This document shows, in pieces, positions 1 to 9,612 of a stretch of 64,000 nt of DNA; within the stretch, counting starts at the first letter, position 1; the number at the start of each line of letters is the position of its first letter. The position numbers and the translations under genes were made by a program. Below the pieces are notes generated by a model. That model was not told the DNA's origin. It saw only the letters and a list, made by a program, of their open reading frames with translations, and did no database searches. This stretch comes from Propionicimonas sp020161015 (GTDB taxonomy: Bacteria > Actinomycetota > Actinomycetes > Propionibacteriales > Propionibacteriaceae), in contig NZ_CAXWGX010000026.1 of the NCBI RefSeq assembly GCF_964266745.1, positions 124,001 through 188,000 on the forward strand, read 5' to 3'.

Positions 1-818
1 CAGTGCATGAACTTCACGTCGCTGACGCCGGTGCGCTCCAGCAGGGCGGTGTTCACCTGGTAGTCGCGCAACAGCAGGATCCGCTCGGTCCACACGCTCT
101 CCGGTTCGCCCATCGACACCCAGATGTCGGTGTGGATGAACTGGCAGCCCTCCACCGCGGCGAGGTCGTCGGTGAGCGTGATCCGCGCGCCGGTGGTCTC
201 GGCGATCCGCCGGGCCGTGGCCACCACGGAGGCCGGGGGCAGCAGCTTCTCCGGCGCGACCAGACGCACGTCCATGCCGAGCAGCGCGCCACCCATCAGC
301 AGCGAGCAGCCCACGTTGAAGCGGGCGTCGCCGACGTAGGCGAAGGTGATGTCGTGGTCGTCGAGGCCGGAGGCCTCGCGCATGGTGAACATGTCGCACA
401 GGCTCTGGGTGGGGTGCCACTCGTCGGTGAGCCCGTTCCAGACCGGGACGGAGGAGTACCGGGCGATCGTCTCCACCGTCGACTGCCACGCGCCGCGGTA
501 CTCGATGCCGTCGAACACCCGCGACAGCACGCGGGCGGTGTCGGCCGGCGACTCCTTGTGGCCGAGCTGGGACGAGTTGCCGTCCATCTGCGTGACGTGC
601 GCGCCCTGCTGGTGGGCGGCCACCTCGAAGGCCGACCGGGTGCGGGTGGACGTCTTCTCGAAGATCAGGGCGATGTTCGCGCCGCTCAGCCGCTGGACCT
701 CCGTGCCGGCCGCGCGGGCGGCCTTGAGCTCGCCGGTGAGGTCGAGCAGCGCCCGCCACTCACCGGGGGTGAAGTCCTGCTCCTTGAGGAAGTGCCTCCC
801 CGTCAGCGAACCCGTCAC
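1..818 (-). CDS. argF: Ornithine carbamoyltransferase, 3'-truncated by window edge
   Basis: Transfers the carbamoyl group from carbamoyl phosphate to ornithine, giving citrulline, in cytoplasmic arginine metabolism. The reverse strand reads from a GTG at 818 as VTGSLTGRHFLKEQDF and continues with the carbamoyl-phosphate loop STRTR at about residue 53, the KES segment, and near the window edge a family-typical FMH. About 272 of the usual ~320-330 residues are present; the C-terminus lies outside. No ATG starts this frame upstream, so GTG is chosen. Whether it serves biosynthesis or the arginine deiminase route cannot be told without its downstream neighbours. Confidence 0.93.
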   Translation of the reverse strand, partial: MTGSLTGRHFLKEQDFTPGEWRALLDLTGELKAARAAGTEVQRLSGANIALIFEKTSTRTRSAFEVAAHQQGAHVTQMDGNSSQLGHKESPADTARVLSRVFDGIEYRGAWQSTVETIARYSSVPVWNGLTDEWHPTQSLCDMFTMREASGLDDHDITFAYVGDARFNVGCSLLMGGALLGMDVRLVAPEKLLPPASVVATARRIAETTGARITLTDDLAAVEGCQFIHTDIWVSMGEPESVWTERILLLRDYQVNTALLERTGVSDVKFMH

Positions 819-954
819 CGCGCCTCCGTCCCGAATCGATGGGAGAACTCTGCCAGCAATGGACGGCCAGCGGTCCGCCGGATCGGGAACGTGGGCAGGA
901 CGCCCCTCCAGTCCCCCCCACCGCGCCATCCCGTCCCCCCTCCCCGCGCGGCCC

Positions 955-1066
955 CGTCCCACCCGTCCCACCCGTTGTTCCCGCTGCCGATCGCAACTCC
1001 TGCTGCCGGAATTCCGGTAGCGGCCGTTGCACTCGGCAGCAAACGCGGGGGCGAGGGCAGGGATGG
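955..1066. repeat. Palindromic intergenic element, copy 1
   Basis: Imperfect inverted repeat centred on CCGGAATTCCGG at 1006-1017, flanked by CGATCGCAAC on the left and GTTGCACTCGGCAGC on the right, with GTCCCACCC-type sequence at the outer left edge. It occupies the gap between argF and the holin-like gene. The same core and arms recur at 51.4 kb and three times at 53.8-54.2 kb. No gene is seen in this gap. Confidence 0.8.
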
Positions 1067-1135
1067 AGCGAGCGGACGCGGCGTCCGATTCGGGCCCACG
1101 GTCGGTGTGGGGGCTGCGGCCGTACCATTGGGGCC

Positions 1136-1513
1136 ATGCTCGTCCGATTCCTCGCCAGCGCCGCGGCCCTCGCCGTGGCGACCTGGCTGCTGCCGGGGAT
1201 CACGCTGGCCGACGGAGACAACTGGAGCCGCGCCACCACGATGCTCATCGTGGCGGCGATCTTCGGCGTCGTGAACAGCGTCATCAAGCCGCTGTTCAAG
1301 TTCGTGACCGCGCCGCTGATCTTCCTGTCCCTCGGCCTGTTCCTGCTGGTCATCAACGCGCTGCTGCTGGAGCTGGTCTCCTGGGCGGCCGGCCAGTTCG
1401 GGCTGGGGTGGAGCGTCACCGACTGGGGGTCGGCGTTCTGGGGTGCCGTGATCGTCTCCGTCGTCAGCTTCGTCCTCAACGCCTTCTTCAAGCGGAGCGA
1501 GCAGCACCGGTGA
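1136..1513 (+). CDS. Phage holin family (superfamily IV) small membrane protein
   Basis: 125-residue hydrophobic protein with about four membrane segments, including MLVRFLASAAALAVATWLLP at the N-terminus and the conserved SVIKPLFKFVTAPL stretch typical of the PF04020 family common in Actinobacteria. Despite the family name there is no phage context here and its function is unknown. The ATG at 1136 is chosen because the first membrane helix starts there; the frame is open further upstream but falls in the repeat element. Its stop overlaps the GTG of the next gene, suggesting co-translation. Confidence 0.85.
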   Translation: MLVRFLASAAALAVATWLLPGITLADGDNWSRATTMLIVAAIFGVVNSVIKPLFKFVTAPLIFLSLGLFLLVINALLLELVSWAAGQFGLGWSVTDWGSAFWGAVIVSVVSFVLNAFFKRSEQHR

Positions 1514-1983
1514 GCGCCGACATCATGTTCGTCTGCTGGGGGAACATCTGCCGTTCCCCGATGGCCCAGGTCGTGGCCGAGGCGCATGCCGCCCGGGAGG
1601 GCCTGACCGGGATCACCTTCGGAAGCGCCGGCGTCTCGGCCGAGGAGGCCGGCAACCCGATGGACCCGCGGGCGGTCGCCACGCTCCGGGCGGCCGGGTA
1701 CGCCCCCGGGCCGTTCACCGCCCACCGCATCACCGCGGACGAGGCCCGCTCGGCTGCCATGCTGATCGGCATGGAGGAGCTGCACCTCAGCCGGCTGCGC
1801 CAGCTCGTCCCGGGCGCCCACAACCTGTACCTGATGACCGACTTCGACCGCGACGCGATCCCCGGCTCCGGCATCGAGGACCCCTGGTACGGCGACGACG
1901 AGGACTTCGCCACCGCCCTGACGCAGATCGAGGCGGCGATGCCCGAGGTGATCAAGCGCGCGGCGGAGCTCGTCCGCGGGTGA
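1510..1983 (+). CDS. Low-molecular-weight protein tyrosine phosphatase
   Basis: 157-residue cytoplasmic phosphatase. The P-loop is CWGNICRS near residues 9-16, i.e. the C(X)5R signature with the nucleophilic Cys and the second Cys of the family, and the general-acid loop is DPWYG near residue 119. It starts at a GTG overlapping the preceding stop, so the pair is probably co-transcribed. Substrate is unknown; in relatives these enzymes act on tyrosine-phosphorylated proteins or arsenate. The DPWYG loop and lack of thioredoxin-type extra cysteines favour the phosphatase role. Confidence 0.9.
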   Translation: MSADIMFVCWGNICRSPMAQVVAEAHAAREGLTGITFGSAGVSAEEAGNPMDPRAVATLRAAGYAPGPFTAHRITADEARSAAMLIGMEELHLSRLRQLVPGAHNLYLMTDFDRDAIPGSGIEDPWYGDDEDFATALTQIEAAMPEVIKRAAELVRG

Positions 1984-2057
1984 GCGGGGGCGCGGCGCGC
2001 GGTCCGGACACGGGCCGCACGGAGCCAAGCCCGGCACGTCCATGGCAGGCTGGTGCC

Positions 2058-2747
2058 ATGCACATCCTCGTTGTCGATGACGACCAGGCGGTCCGCGACT
2101 CGCTGGCCCGGTCGCTCCACTACTCCGGCTGGGAGGTGACGACGGCCAGCGACGGGATCGAGGCGCTCGCGCGCCTGTCGGCGATGCGCCCGGACGCGGT
2201 GATCATGGACGTGATGATGCCCCGGCTCGACGGCCTGGAGACCACCCGCTCGCTGCGCGCCTCCGGCAACGACGTGCCCATCCTCGTGCTGACCGCCAGG
2301 GACGCTGTCGGCGACCGGGTCGACGGCCTGGACGCCGGCGCCGACGACTACATGGCCAAGCCGTTCTCCTTCGAGGAGCTCCAGGCCCGGCTGCGCGCGC
2401 TCACCCGTCGTGCCCGCCCGACCACGGACGAGGCCGGCGCAGAGGTGCTCACCTTCGCCGACCTCAGCCTCGACCTCCAGACGCGCGAGGTGACCCGCGG
2501 TGGACGGCGGATCAGCCTGACCCGCACCGAGTTCGCCCTGCTCCAGACCTTCCTGGAGAATCCCCGGCGCGTGCTGGAGCGCAGCTGGCTGCTCAACGAG
2601 GTCTGGGGCTTCGACTTCCCGACGACCGCCAACTCCCTCGAGGTCTACATCGGCTACCTGCGCCGCAAGACCGAGGGTGAGGGCGAGGCCCGGCTGATCC
2701 ACACCGTGCGCGGCATCGGCTACGTGCTGCGCGAGACCCCGCCGTGA
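2058..2747 (+). CDS. OmpR/PhoB-type response regulator (MprA-like)
   Basis: 229-residue two-component regulator. Receiver domain at the N-terminus with acidic VDDDQ, phospho-acceptor Asp in VIMDVMMPRLDG (about residue 54), Thr/Lys switch residues in LTARD and AKPF, then a winged-helix DNA-binding domain from about residue 135 ending VRGIGYVLR. The stop overlaps the GTG of the sensor kinase, so both are translated together. Its similarity in both partners to mycobacterial MprAB suggests envelope-stress signalling, which is an inference. Confidence 0.93.
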   Translation: MHILVVDDDQAVRDSLARSLHYSGWEVTTASDGIEALARLSAMRPDAVIMDVMMPRLDGLETTRSLRASGNDVPILVLTARDAVGDRVDGLDAGADDYMAKPFSFEELQARLRALTRRARPTTDEAGAEVLTFADLSLDLQTREVTRGGRRISLTRTEFALLQTFLENPRRVLERSWLLNEVWGFDFPTTANSLEVYIGYLRRKTEGEGEARLIHTVRGIGYVLRETPP

Positions 2748-4198
2748 TCCGCTGGCTGCGATCCGTCCTCTCCGTCAACAACCGGCCGCTGCACGACCGG
2801 CTCGCTGCGCTGGTGTCGGCGGCCGTGGCCGGAGCGGTGGCGATCACCGGTATCGCCGCCTACATCATCACCACGGTGGCGGTCTACAACCAGCTCGACG
2901 GTGAGCTGTTCGACATCGCCGGGGTGACCGCGAGCTGGATCCGTGGCGACGTGGAGTCGATGGGCGGGCTCAACAGCGACGCGCTCGCGACCGCGAACGT
3001 GACCATGATGCTGGTCCGCTCCGACAACGCGCGCATCACGCCGCCCGGCGCCTCCACCGTGCTGGAGCCGACGGCGGCCGAGCGGGCGATCGCCCGCACC
3101 CAGATGGGTGCGACGGCGCGCACCGGCGTCGACCAGGCAGGGACGCCGTACCGCATCGTCGCCATCCCGCTGACCGACGGCACCAACCACTACGCGCTGA
3201 TGCTCGGACGCCCGCTGGGGCCGACCGACCAGATCCTGCGGATCCTCGCGTTCTCGCTGCTCACGTTCGGCCTGCTGGCCGTGCTCGTCGCCGGCGCCAT
3301 CGGCTGGGTGATCGCCCGCTCCGGCCTGCAGCCGATCCAGCGGCTCACCGACGCCGTCATCCGCGTCACGGAGACCGACCAGCTCGAGCCGATCGAGCTG
3401 GGGGGCATGGACGAGCTCACCGACCTGACGCGCTCGTTCAACACGATGATGGGCACCCTGGCGTCCTCCCGGGAACGCCAGCGCCGCCTGATCGCGGACG
3501 CCGGGCACGAGCTGCGCACCCCGCTGACCTCGCTGCGCACCAACGTCGAACTCCTCATCGCCGACGAGCGCCAGGGCATGCTGCCGCCGGGCGCCCGGGG
3601 GGAGATCCTGCGCGACATCGCCGCCCAGCTCGGCGAGTTCACCCAGCTGATCGGCGACCTGGTGCACCTGTCGCGCGAGGACAAGGTGGAGGCTCACCCC
3701 GAACCGATCGACCTGCGTGACGTCGTGAACTCCTCTGTCACCAGGGCGCGGCGCCGCGGGCCCGGGCTGGCGTTCGATGTCGAGGTCGAGCCGCTCTACC
3801 TCGTGGGCGAGCCCGACAGCCTCGAGCGGGCGATCACCAACCTGCTCGACAACGCGGTGAAGTTCTCCCCGCCCGGCGGGACGGTCACCGTGCGCCTGAT
3901 CGGCGACCGGCTGCGGATCAGCGACGAGGGCCCCGGCATCGCCGAGGCCGACCTGCCGCACGTGTTCGACCGGTTCTACCGCTCCGACAAGGCCCGGAAC
4001 ACCCCCGGCTCGGGGCTCGGCCTGTCGATCGTTGCGCAGACGATCAAGGCGCACGGCGGCTGGGTGAAGGCCGGACGGTCGGAGTCCGGCGGCGCGGAGT
4101 TCACGATCCGGCTGCCCGGGTCGAGCATCCCGCCGGAGGAGGCGACCGAGGTCACCGACGGCGAAGGGACGGTCGTCCTGCCCCGCGTGCCGGGCTGA
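2744..4198 (+). CDS. HAMP-containing sensor histidine kinase (MprB-like)
   Basis: 484-residue inner-membrane kinase paired with the preceding regulator. Order: membrane helix near residues 25-47, extracytoplasmic sensor of ~110 residues, second helix near 165-190, HAMP linker, HisKA with phospho-acceptor His in DAGHELRTPLTSLR (about residue 255), then HATPase with N-box NLLDNAVKF and glycine boxes DEGPGI and GSGLGLSI. GTG start at 2744 overlaps the regulator stop. Ligand is unknown. Confidence 0.93.
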   Translation: MIRWLRSVLSVNNRPLHDRLAALVSAAVAGAVAITGIAAYIITTVAVYNQLDGELFDIAGVTASWIRGDVESMGGLNSDALATANVTMMLVRSDNARITPPGASTVLEPTAAERAIARTQMGATARTGVDQAGTPYRIVAIPLTDGTNHYALMLGRPLGPTDQILRILAFSLLTFGLLAVLVAGAIGWVIARSGLQPIQRLTDAVIRVTETDQLEPIELGGMDELTDLTRSFNTMMGTLASSRERQRRLIADAGHELRTPLTSLRTNVELLIADERQGMLPPGARGEILRDIAAQLGEFTQLIGDLVHLSREDKVEAHPEPIDLRDVVNSSVTRARRRGPGLAFDVEVEPLYLVGEPDSLERAITNLLDNAVKFSPPGGTVTVRLIGDRLRISDEGPGIAEADLPHVFDRFYRSDKARNTPGSGLGLSIVAQTIKAHGGWVKAGRSESGGAEFTIRLPGSSIPPEEATEVTDGEGTVVLPRVPG

Positions 4199-4236
4199 GC
4201 GTCGCGCTCGCGACGGCCCGGCGATGGTGTGGGGCA

Positions 4237-4266
4237 GCGGCGGCCGGGAGGGGTTTCGGCCGCCGC
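4237..4266. terminator. GC hairpin between convergent genes
   Basis: Perfect 9-bp stem GCGGCGGCC / GGCCGCCGC with a 12-nt loop, between the ends of the convergent kinase and cysteine hydrolase genes. There is no U-tract, as is common for actinobacterial terminators, so the role is inferred from position. Confidence 0.5.
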
Positions 4267-4345
4267 CGCCGGTTCATGCCCAGGTCATCCGATGGGGGTC
4301 GGACTCCGGTGGCGTGCACATCCTCTCAGGTGGTGCGTCCACTCC

Positions 4346-4981
4346 TCAGTAGCCACGCGACGTGTCGGCCGACACCGCGTCCCCCGACATCGCGGCCACG
4401 AAGTCCGCGGTCGCGATCGGCTTGGAGAACATCGGGTAGTCGTAGGTGATCGCGTTGGCGTGCTCGGCCTGCGAGGTGGCGCCGACGGCGTCGGTCAGCG
4501 TGTACACCTCGAACCCCTTCTCGTACGCCGAGCGCATGGTCGACTCGACGCAGCAGTTGGTCAGGAAGCCGGCCAGGACCACCGTCCGGATCCCCTTGCT
4601 GCGCAGGATGAAGTCGAGGTTGGTGGAGGCGAAGGCGTCCAGGCCACGCTTGCCCTCGAGCACGATGTCGCCCTCGGCGGGCGCCATCCGGTCGTCGATC
4701 TCGCAGCCCCAGGTGCCCTTGACGAAGGACGTCGAGTCGACGACCCCCTTGAGGATGCCGTACGGGTGTTGGGTGATCTCGTAGTAGCCCGGCTGGAACG
4801 AGATCGGGCTGTGGATGACGGTGGCCCCGGCGGCGTGGGCAGCCCCCACCGCCTCCTGGGCGTGCTCGACGGTCTTCGTCGACTCCATCACCTCGGCGAC
4901 GGCCCCGTGGAGGGTGCCCCCCTCGCTGGTGAAGTCGTTCTGGAACTCGATCAGGACAAGGGCGGTGGTCTTGGGATCCAT
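4346..4981 (-). CDS. Isochorismatase-family cysteine hydrolase
   Basis: 211-residue cytoplasmic hydrolase of the isochorismatase-like (nicotinamidase-like) fold. Visible are the N-terminal strand LVLIEFQNDF with the variant Glu in place of the usual catalytic Asp, the Lys in LEGKRGLDAF, and the nucleophilic Cys in AGFLTNCCVESTMRSAYEKGF. The ATG at 4981 is preferred over the upstream in-frame ATGs at 4996 and 5035 because GAGAGGAGCAGCG precedes it. Substrate is not predictable; the Glu variant occurs in many uncharacterised members. Confidence 0.88.
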   Translation of the reverse strand: MDPKTTALVLIEFQNDFTSEGGTLHGAVAEVMESTKTVEHAQEAVGAAHAAGATVIHSPISFQPGYYEITQHPYGILKGVVDSTSFVKGTWGCEIDDRMAPAEGDIVLEGKRGLDAFASTNLDFILRSKGIRTVVLAGFLTNCCVESTMRSAYEKGFEVYTLTDAVGATSQAEHANAITYDYPMFSKPIATADFVAAMSGDAVSADTSRGY

Positions 4982-5051
4982 CGCTGCTCCTCTCATATCG
5001 CTGGCCCGGTCCGGCCCGGGCGTGGTCAGCGCCATTTCCAGTGGGGGTGGT

Positions 5052-7880
5052 CTAGGGGGTCAGGCCCGCCTGCTCCGCGAGCAGCTCGAGCACGTGGCGG
5101 TACGGCGTCCCCGTGGCACGGGTGAGGCCGAGCTCACAGGTGCGGTTGCAGCTGGCGTGGGCCTCGGCGCTCAGGGACGCGGCCTCTGCCGCCTCCCGCC
5201 GGGTGGCGGAAGCGGTGAGCTCCGGGTGCAGCATCCCGCGGTCACCGGCGAAGGCGCAACAGCCCCAGTCCAGCGGGACGTTGACCGTCTCGGCCACCGC
5301 CCGCGACACCGTCACCAGGTCGGGGTTGAGACCCATCTGGGTGGAGGAGCAGGTGGGGTGGATCGTCAGCGAGTCGAGCTTGCGGTACTCGCCGAGGACC
5401 GGCAGCACGTGCTCGGCCACGAACGCCACGGCGTCGATCACCTCGACGTGCAGGTCGGGGTCGGTCTCGAGCATGTGCCGGAAGCCCTCGGTGCAGCTGG
5501 ACGCATCGCACACCACCGGCAGCCGGCCGTTGTCGGTCGCCTCCCGGATCACCGGCAGCACGCGCTCACGCATCGCCGCGTAGCCGTCCGGGATGCCCTT
5601 GCTCGACCACGGGGTACCGCAGCACAAGGCCTCGACCTCCGTCGGCACGAGCAGGGTGAGGCCGGCCTTCGCGCACAGTGCCTCGAAGCTCACCTGGACG
5701 CCGGGGCCTTCCAGCGGGCCGAACATCACGTTCACGCACGCCGGGATGTAGACGGCGTCGGGCGCCCCCTTCGGCGCCGGGCGGGCACGGGACGGGCCGC
5801 CGCCGGGAAGCTCGGCCGACCACAGCGGCACGTTGTCGGTGCCGAGCATCGCCCGTCCGAGCCTGTTCACGCCCACCAGGGCGGTCTCCAGCGGGCCGGG
5901 CAGCCGGTCGGTGATCCCCATGACGGTCGAGAACGTCGCCGTGGTGCCCTTCCAGTGCCGGGCGAGGGTGGTCCACACGGCCTTGGTGGCCGCCGGTGTG
6001 GTCTTCTCGCGCCGCAGCTTCTTCACCAGCAGCCCGGTGTTGATGAGCACCGGGCAGGCGGTGCCGCACATGCCGTCGACAGCGCAGGTGTGGACGCCCG
6101 CGTACTCGTAGTCGTCCTCGAGGAGCCGGACGAGGGCATGGTCGCCGGCCGCCTCGGCGTTGGCGATCTCGCGGCGCAGCGCGATCCGCTGGCGCGGGGT
6201 GAGGGTGAGGTCGCGGGACGGGCAGACCGGCTCGCAGTAGCCGCACTCCACGCAGCGGTCGACCTCGGGCTCGACCGTCGGCGGCAGCTTGATGTGCTTG
6301 AGGTGCAGCTCCGGGTCGTCGGTGATGATCGTGCCGGCGTTCAGCAGGCGCTGGGGATCGAACAGGTCCTTGATCGCGACCATGACCTCGTACAGCTCGT
6401 CGCCGTACTGGCGCCGGACGTAGGGCGACATCACGCGACCGGTGCCGTGCTCGGCCTTCAGCGAGCCGTCGTTGGCCAGCACGAGGTCGACCATGTCCTC
6501 GGTGAAGCCGATGTAGCGGGCCATCTGCTCGTCGTTCTCGAACCGGTCGGTGAGCATGAAGTGGATGTTGCCGTCCTTGGCATGCCCGAAGATCACCGAG
6601 TCGCGGTAGGAGTACCGCTCGAAGAGCACGGCGAGGTCGGCGCAGGTGTCGGCCAGCTTCGCGACCGGCACCACCACGTCCTCCAGCAGGGCGGTCGTCC
6701 CGCTGGTCCGGGCGCCGGCCACCGAGGTGTACAGGCCCTTGCGCAACTTCCACAGCTTGCCGCGGACGGCCTCGTCCTGGGTGAGCTCGACCGGGCCGAG
6801 GCCCAGGTCGTCCAGCGTGGGACGCGCGCCGTGCGCGAGGTGCTCGAGCTCCTCCGCAGTGGTGGCCTGGTACTCCAGAAGGAGCGCGGCCTGGGTCGAC
6901 ACGTCGAGCTGCTTGATCATCGCCGGGGTGTTGGGGAAGGACTGGCCCACGCGCAGCGAGGTGGCGTCCATCAGCTCGAGGGTGGCGGCTCCGGTGGCCA
7001 CCAGGCCCGGGAGCGCGCGGTTCGCCGCGTACAGGTCGTCGAACACCAGCAGCGCCGACGAGGTGTGGGTGCGCAGCGGGATCGTGCGGAAGGTGGCGGA
7101 CGCGACGAAGGCCAGCGTCCCCTCGCTGCCGACGATGAGGTGGGCGAGGATCTCGGGCACGGTGTCGTAGTCGACCAGCGCGTTGACGCCGTAGCCCATC
7201 GTGTTCTTCATGGAGAACTGCTGGGCGATCCTGGCCACCGACGCCGGGTTGGACACCACCCGCTCGCGCAGCCGGAGCAGGCCCTCGTACAGGGCAGGCT
7301 CGAGCGTCCGCAGCTTCTCATCCGCGTCCGGGGCCCCGGTGTCGACGACGGTGCCGGACGGCAGCACGACCACCACCGACTCCAGCGTCCGGTAGCTGTT
7401 CTCGACCGTCCCGCAGGCCATGCCGGAGGAGTTGTTCGCGACGACGCCGCCGATGGTGCAGGCGGCCTCGCTGGCCGGGTCGGGGCCGAACTTCCGTCCG
7501 TACCGGGCGAGCCGGGCGTTCAGCTGCTTGACCGTGACGCCGGGCTGCACCCGCACCCGTGCGCCGTCGTCCAGCACCTCGACGCCGGTGAAGTTGCGGC
7601 GGACGTCGGCCAGGACTCCGTCGGTACCGGCCTGGCCGGACAGGCTGGTACCGCCGGAGCGGAAGGTGAGGCCGATCCCCGCTGCTGCGGTCGCCCGGAG
7701 CAACCGGGCGACCTCGTCGGCGTCGCGGGGAGCGACGACGGCCGACGGCAGCAGCAGGAAGTGGGACGCGTCGTGCGCCAGTGCCCGGCGATCGAGTTCT
7801 CGCGTCCGCACCTGAGCGGGCTCGGCCACGCAACCGGCCAGCAGTGAGGTGAGTTCGGCCTCGGTGAGGACACCGGTCAT
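5052..7880 (-). CDS. FAD-linked/Fe-S oxidoreductase, probable D-lactate dehydrogenase
   Basis: 942-residue fused respiratory dehydrogenase. Domains in order: FAD-binding PCMH domain with FRSGGTSLSGQAGTDGV near residue 56, FAD-oxidase C-terminal domain, two ferredoxin-type Fe-S motifs (CVECGYCEPVCPS, CAVDGMCGTACP) in the middle, and two CCG modules (CCGTPWSSKG, CCAFAGDRGM) near the C-terminus. This layout is typical of FAD/Fe-S 2-hydroxyacid dehydrogenases passing electrons to the quinone pool. It overlaps the upstream lactate permease by ATGA, which argues for lactate rather than glycolate as substrate. Stereospecificity for D-lactate is inferred from the family. Confidence 0.9.
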   Translation of the reverse strand: MTGVLTEAELTSLLAGCVAEPAQVRTRELDRRALAHDASHFLLLPSAVVAPRDADEVARLLRATAAAGIGLTFRSGGTSLSGQAGTDGVLADVRRNFTGVEVLDDGARVRVQPGVTVKQLNARLARYGRKFGPDPASEAACTIGGVVANNSSGMACGTVENSYRTLESVVVVLPSGTVVDTGAPDADEKLRTLEPALYEGLLRLRERVVSNPASVARIAQQFSMKNTMGYGVNALVDYDTVPEILAHLIVGSEGTLAFVASATFRTIPLRTHTSSALLVFDDLYAANRALPGLVATGAATLELMDATSLRVGQSFPNTPAMIKQLDVSTQAALLLEYQATTAEELEHLAHGARPTLDDLGLGPVELTQDEAVRGKLWKLRKGLYTSVAGARTSGTTALLEDVVVPVAKLADTCADLAVLFERYSYRDSVIFGHAKDGNIHFMLTDRFENDEQMARYIGFTEDMVDLVLANDGSLKAEHGTGRVMSPYVRRQYGDELYEVMVAIKDLFDPQRLLNAGTIITDDPELHLKHIKLPPTVEPEVDRCVECGYCEPVCPSRDLTLTPRQRIALRREIANAEAAGDHALVRLLEDDYEYAGVHTCAVDGMCGTACPVLINTGLLVKKLRREKTTPAATKAVWTTLARHWKGTTATFSTVMGITDRLPGPLETALVGVNRLGRAMLGTDNVPLWSAELPGGGPSRARPAPKGAPDAVYIPACVNVMFGPLEGPGVQVSFEALCAKAGLTLLVPTEVEALCCGTPWSSKGIPDGYAAMRERVLPVIREATDNGRLPVVCDASSCTEGFRHMLETDPDLHVEVIDAVAFVAEHVLPVLGEYRKLDSLTIHPTCSSTQMGLNPDLVTVSRAVAETVNVPLDWGCCAFAGDRGMLHPELTASATRREAAEAASLSAEAHASCNRTCELGLTRATGTPYRHVLELLAEQAGLTP

Positions 7881-9577
7881 GGCGTCGGCACCATCCAGGA
7901 CAGCGGGCCGGCCTGGAGGACGACCAGGACCGTGAAGTAGGCCAGCAGGCCGAGGCTCCACAGCACCACCTTCCGGAAGATGTCGCCCTCGCGGTGGATC
8001 ATGCCCACCGCCGCGGCGGCCACGGCGAGGTTCTGCGGCGAGATCATCTTGCCCATCACGCCACCGGAGGAGTTGGCCGCGGCCATCAGCACGGGGTTGA
8101 GGCCCGCCTTCTCGGCCGCGGTCACCTGGAGCAGGCCGAACAGCGCGTTGGCCGAGGTGTCCGAGCCGGTGATGGCGACGCCCACCCAGCCGATCACCGG
8201 CGACATCAGGGCGAACGCGGAGCCGACGGCGGCCAGGGCGTTGCCGAGGCTTGCGGTCTGGCCGGACAGGTTCATCACGTAGGCGAGGGCGAGGACGCTG
8301 AGCACGGTGACGATCGTGAACTTCAGCTGCTTGATCGTGGTCACGTACGCCTGCACGGCGTCCTTCGCCTTCACCTTGTAGACGAAGCAGGTGATGATGC
8401 CCGACAGCAGCAGCAGGGTGCCGGTGGCGCGCAGGTGGTCGAAGGTGAAGATCGTCGCGACCGGCTTGCCGGCGGCGTTGAGGACCGTCGAGGCCATCTT
8501 CCCGTCCTCGCCGACGGCGTTGAGGCCCGGCCAGGGGAACTTCACCTGCCCGATCGAGAGGAGCCACGCCTTCACCGCGGGGATCTGGCTGATCGAGAAC
8601 ACGATGATGATGATCGCGTACGGGGCGATCGCGCCCCAGATGCGGCGGGCACCGGTGGCCGTGATCTCGGGGTAGTGGGCGAGCTTGCCGGACTTCAGCG
8701 CCTCGGCCTCCTCGTCCGGGACGACGGAGTGGTCCAGCGGCAGCGGGTTGGACGGCTTCCAGAACCGCAGCATGACCAGGACGACCGCGATGGTGACCAG
8801 GGAGGCGACCACGTCGGTGATCTCGACGGTGATGTAGTTGGCGGTGATGAACTGGGCGATGCCGAACACCACGCCGGCGGTCAGGGCCACCGGCCAGGTC
8901 TGGCGGACGCCGCGCCAGCCGTCGACGAGGAAGACCAGCACCAGCGGCACGATCGCGGCGACGAACGGGGTCTGCCGGCCGGCCATCTGCGAGAGCACGT
9001 GGGTGGTGAGCTCGGGGTGGGTGGAGCTGACCGCGCCGGACAGCGCGATGATCGGGGCGCCCATGGCGCCGAATGCGACCGGGGCGGTGTTGGCCAGCAG
9101 GGAGACGACGGCCGACTTCACCGGCTTCATGCCGGCGGCCATCAGCATCGCCGCGGAGATCGCGACGGGTGCACCGAAGCCGGCGAGCGCCTCCATCAGC
9201 GCACCGAAGCAGAAGGCGATCAGGATCGCCAGGACGCGCTGGTCGTCCGAGATCGAGCGGATCAGCTGGCCGAGGCTCTCGAACCAGCCGGTGATCACCG
9301 ACAGCTGGTAGACCCAGATGGCGTTGACGAGGATCCACATGATCGGGAAGGCGCCGTAGAAGGCGCCCTCTGCGGTCGCGCTGAACGCCATCGCGGCCGG
9401 CATGCCCCACCCGATGATGGCCACTGCGATCGAGGCGGCGAGGCCGATCAGGGCCGACAGCCAGGCCTTGACCTTGAAGACGCCGAGCAGGAGGAACAGG
9501 AGTATCAGGGGGAGCGCCGCGAGCAGCGCGGAGAGCGCCAGGCTCCCGGCGATCGGGGCGAGCGGTTGAGTGAACAC
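7877..9577 (-). CDS. lldP: L-lactate permease (LldP/LctP family)
   Basis: 566-residue integral membrane transporter with about 12-14 helices taking up lactate with protons. Recognisable family stretches include AFCFGALMEALAGFGAPVAI and the late NSSGGVMGKMISPQNLAVA. Start is set at the GTG at 9577 because AGAGGAGA lies 5-7 nt upstream; an in-frame ATG at 9604 would leave no room for the promoter and operator. Its stop overlaps the dehydrogenase start, giving a transport-oxidation operon. A divergent GntR gene is the likely regulator. Confidence 0.93.
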   Translation of the reverse strand: MFTQPLAPIAGSLALSALLAALPLILLFLLLGVFKVKAWLSALIGLAASIAVAIIGWGMPAAMAFSATAEGAFYGAFPIMWILVNAIWVYQLSVITGWFESLGQLIRSISDDQRVLAILIAFCFGALMEALAGFGAPVAISAAMLMAAGMKPVKSAVVSLLANTAPVAFGAMGAPIIALSGAVSSTHPELTTHVLSQMAGRQTPFVAAIVPLVLVFLVDGWRGVRQTWPVALTAGVVFGIAQFITANYITVEITDVVASLVTIAVVLVMLRFWKPSNPLPLDHSVVPDEEAEALKSGKLAHYPEITATGARRIWGAIAPYAIIIIVFSISQIPAVKAWLLSIGQVKFPWPGLNAVGEDGKMASTVLNAAGKPVATIFTFDHLRATGTLLLLSGIITCFVYKVKAKDAVQAYVTTIKQLKFTIVTVLSVLALAYVMNLSGQTASLGNALAAVGSAFALMSPVIGWVGVAITGSDTSANALFGLLQVTAAEKAGLNPVLMAAANSSGGVMGKMISPQNLAVAAAAVGMIHREGDIFRKVVLWSLGLLAYFTVLVVLQAGPLSWMVPTP

Positions 9578-9612
9578 GGGGATCTCCTCTTTGAGATTGA
9601 CCAACGTGTAAG

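Noticed and set aside
1136..1513. Prophage lysis gene
   Set aside because: The holin-family match is a widespread chromosomal membrane protein and no other phage gene is near.
4815..7847. A 1010-codon open frame on the plus strand
   Set aside because: It is antisense to the FAD/Fe-S dehydrogenase; its Arg/Gly/His/Val-rich composition is the usual shadow of a high-GC gene.
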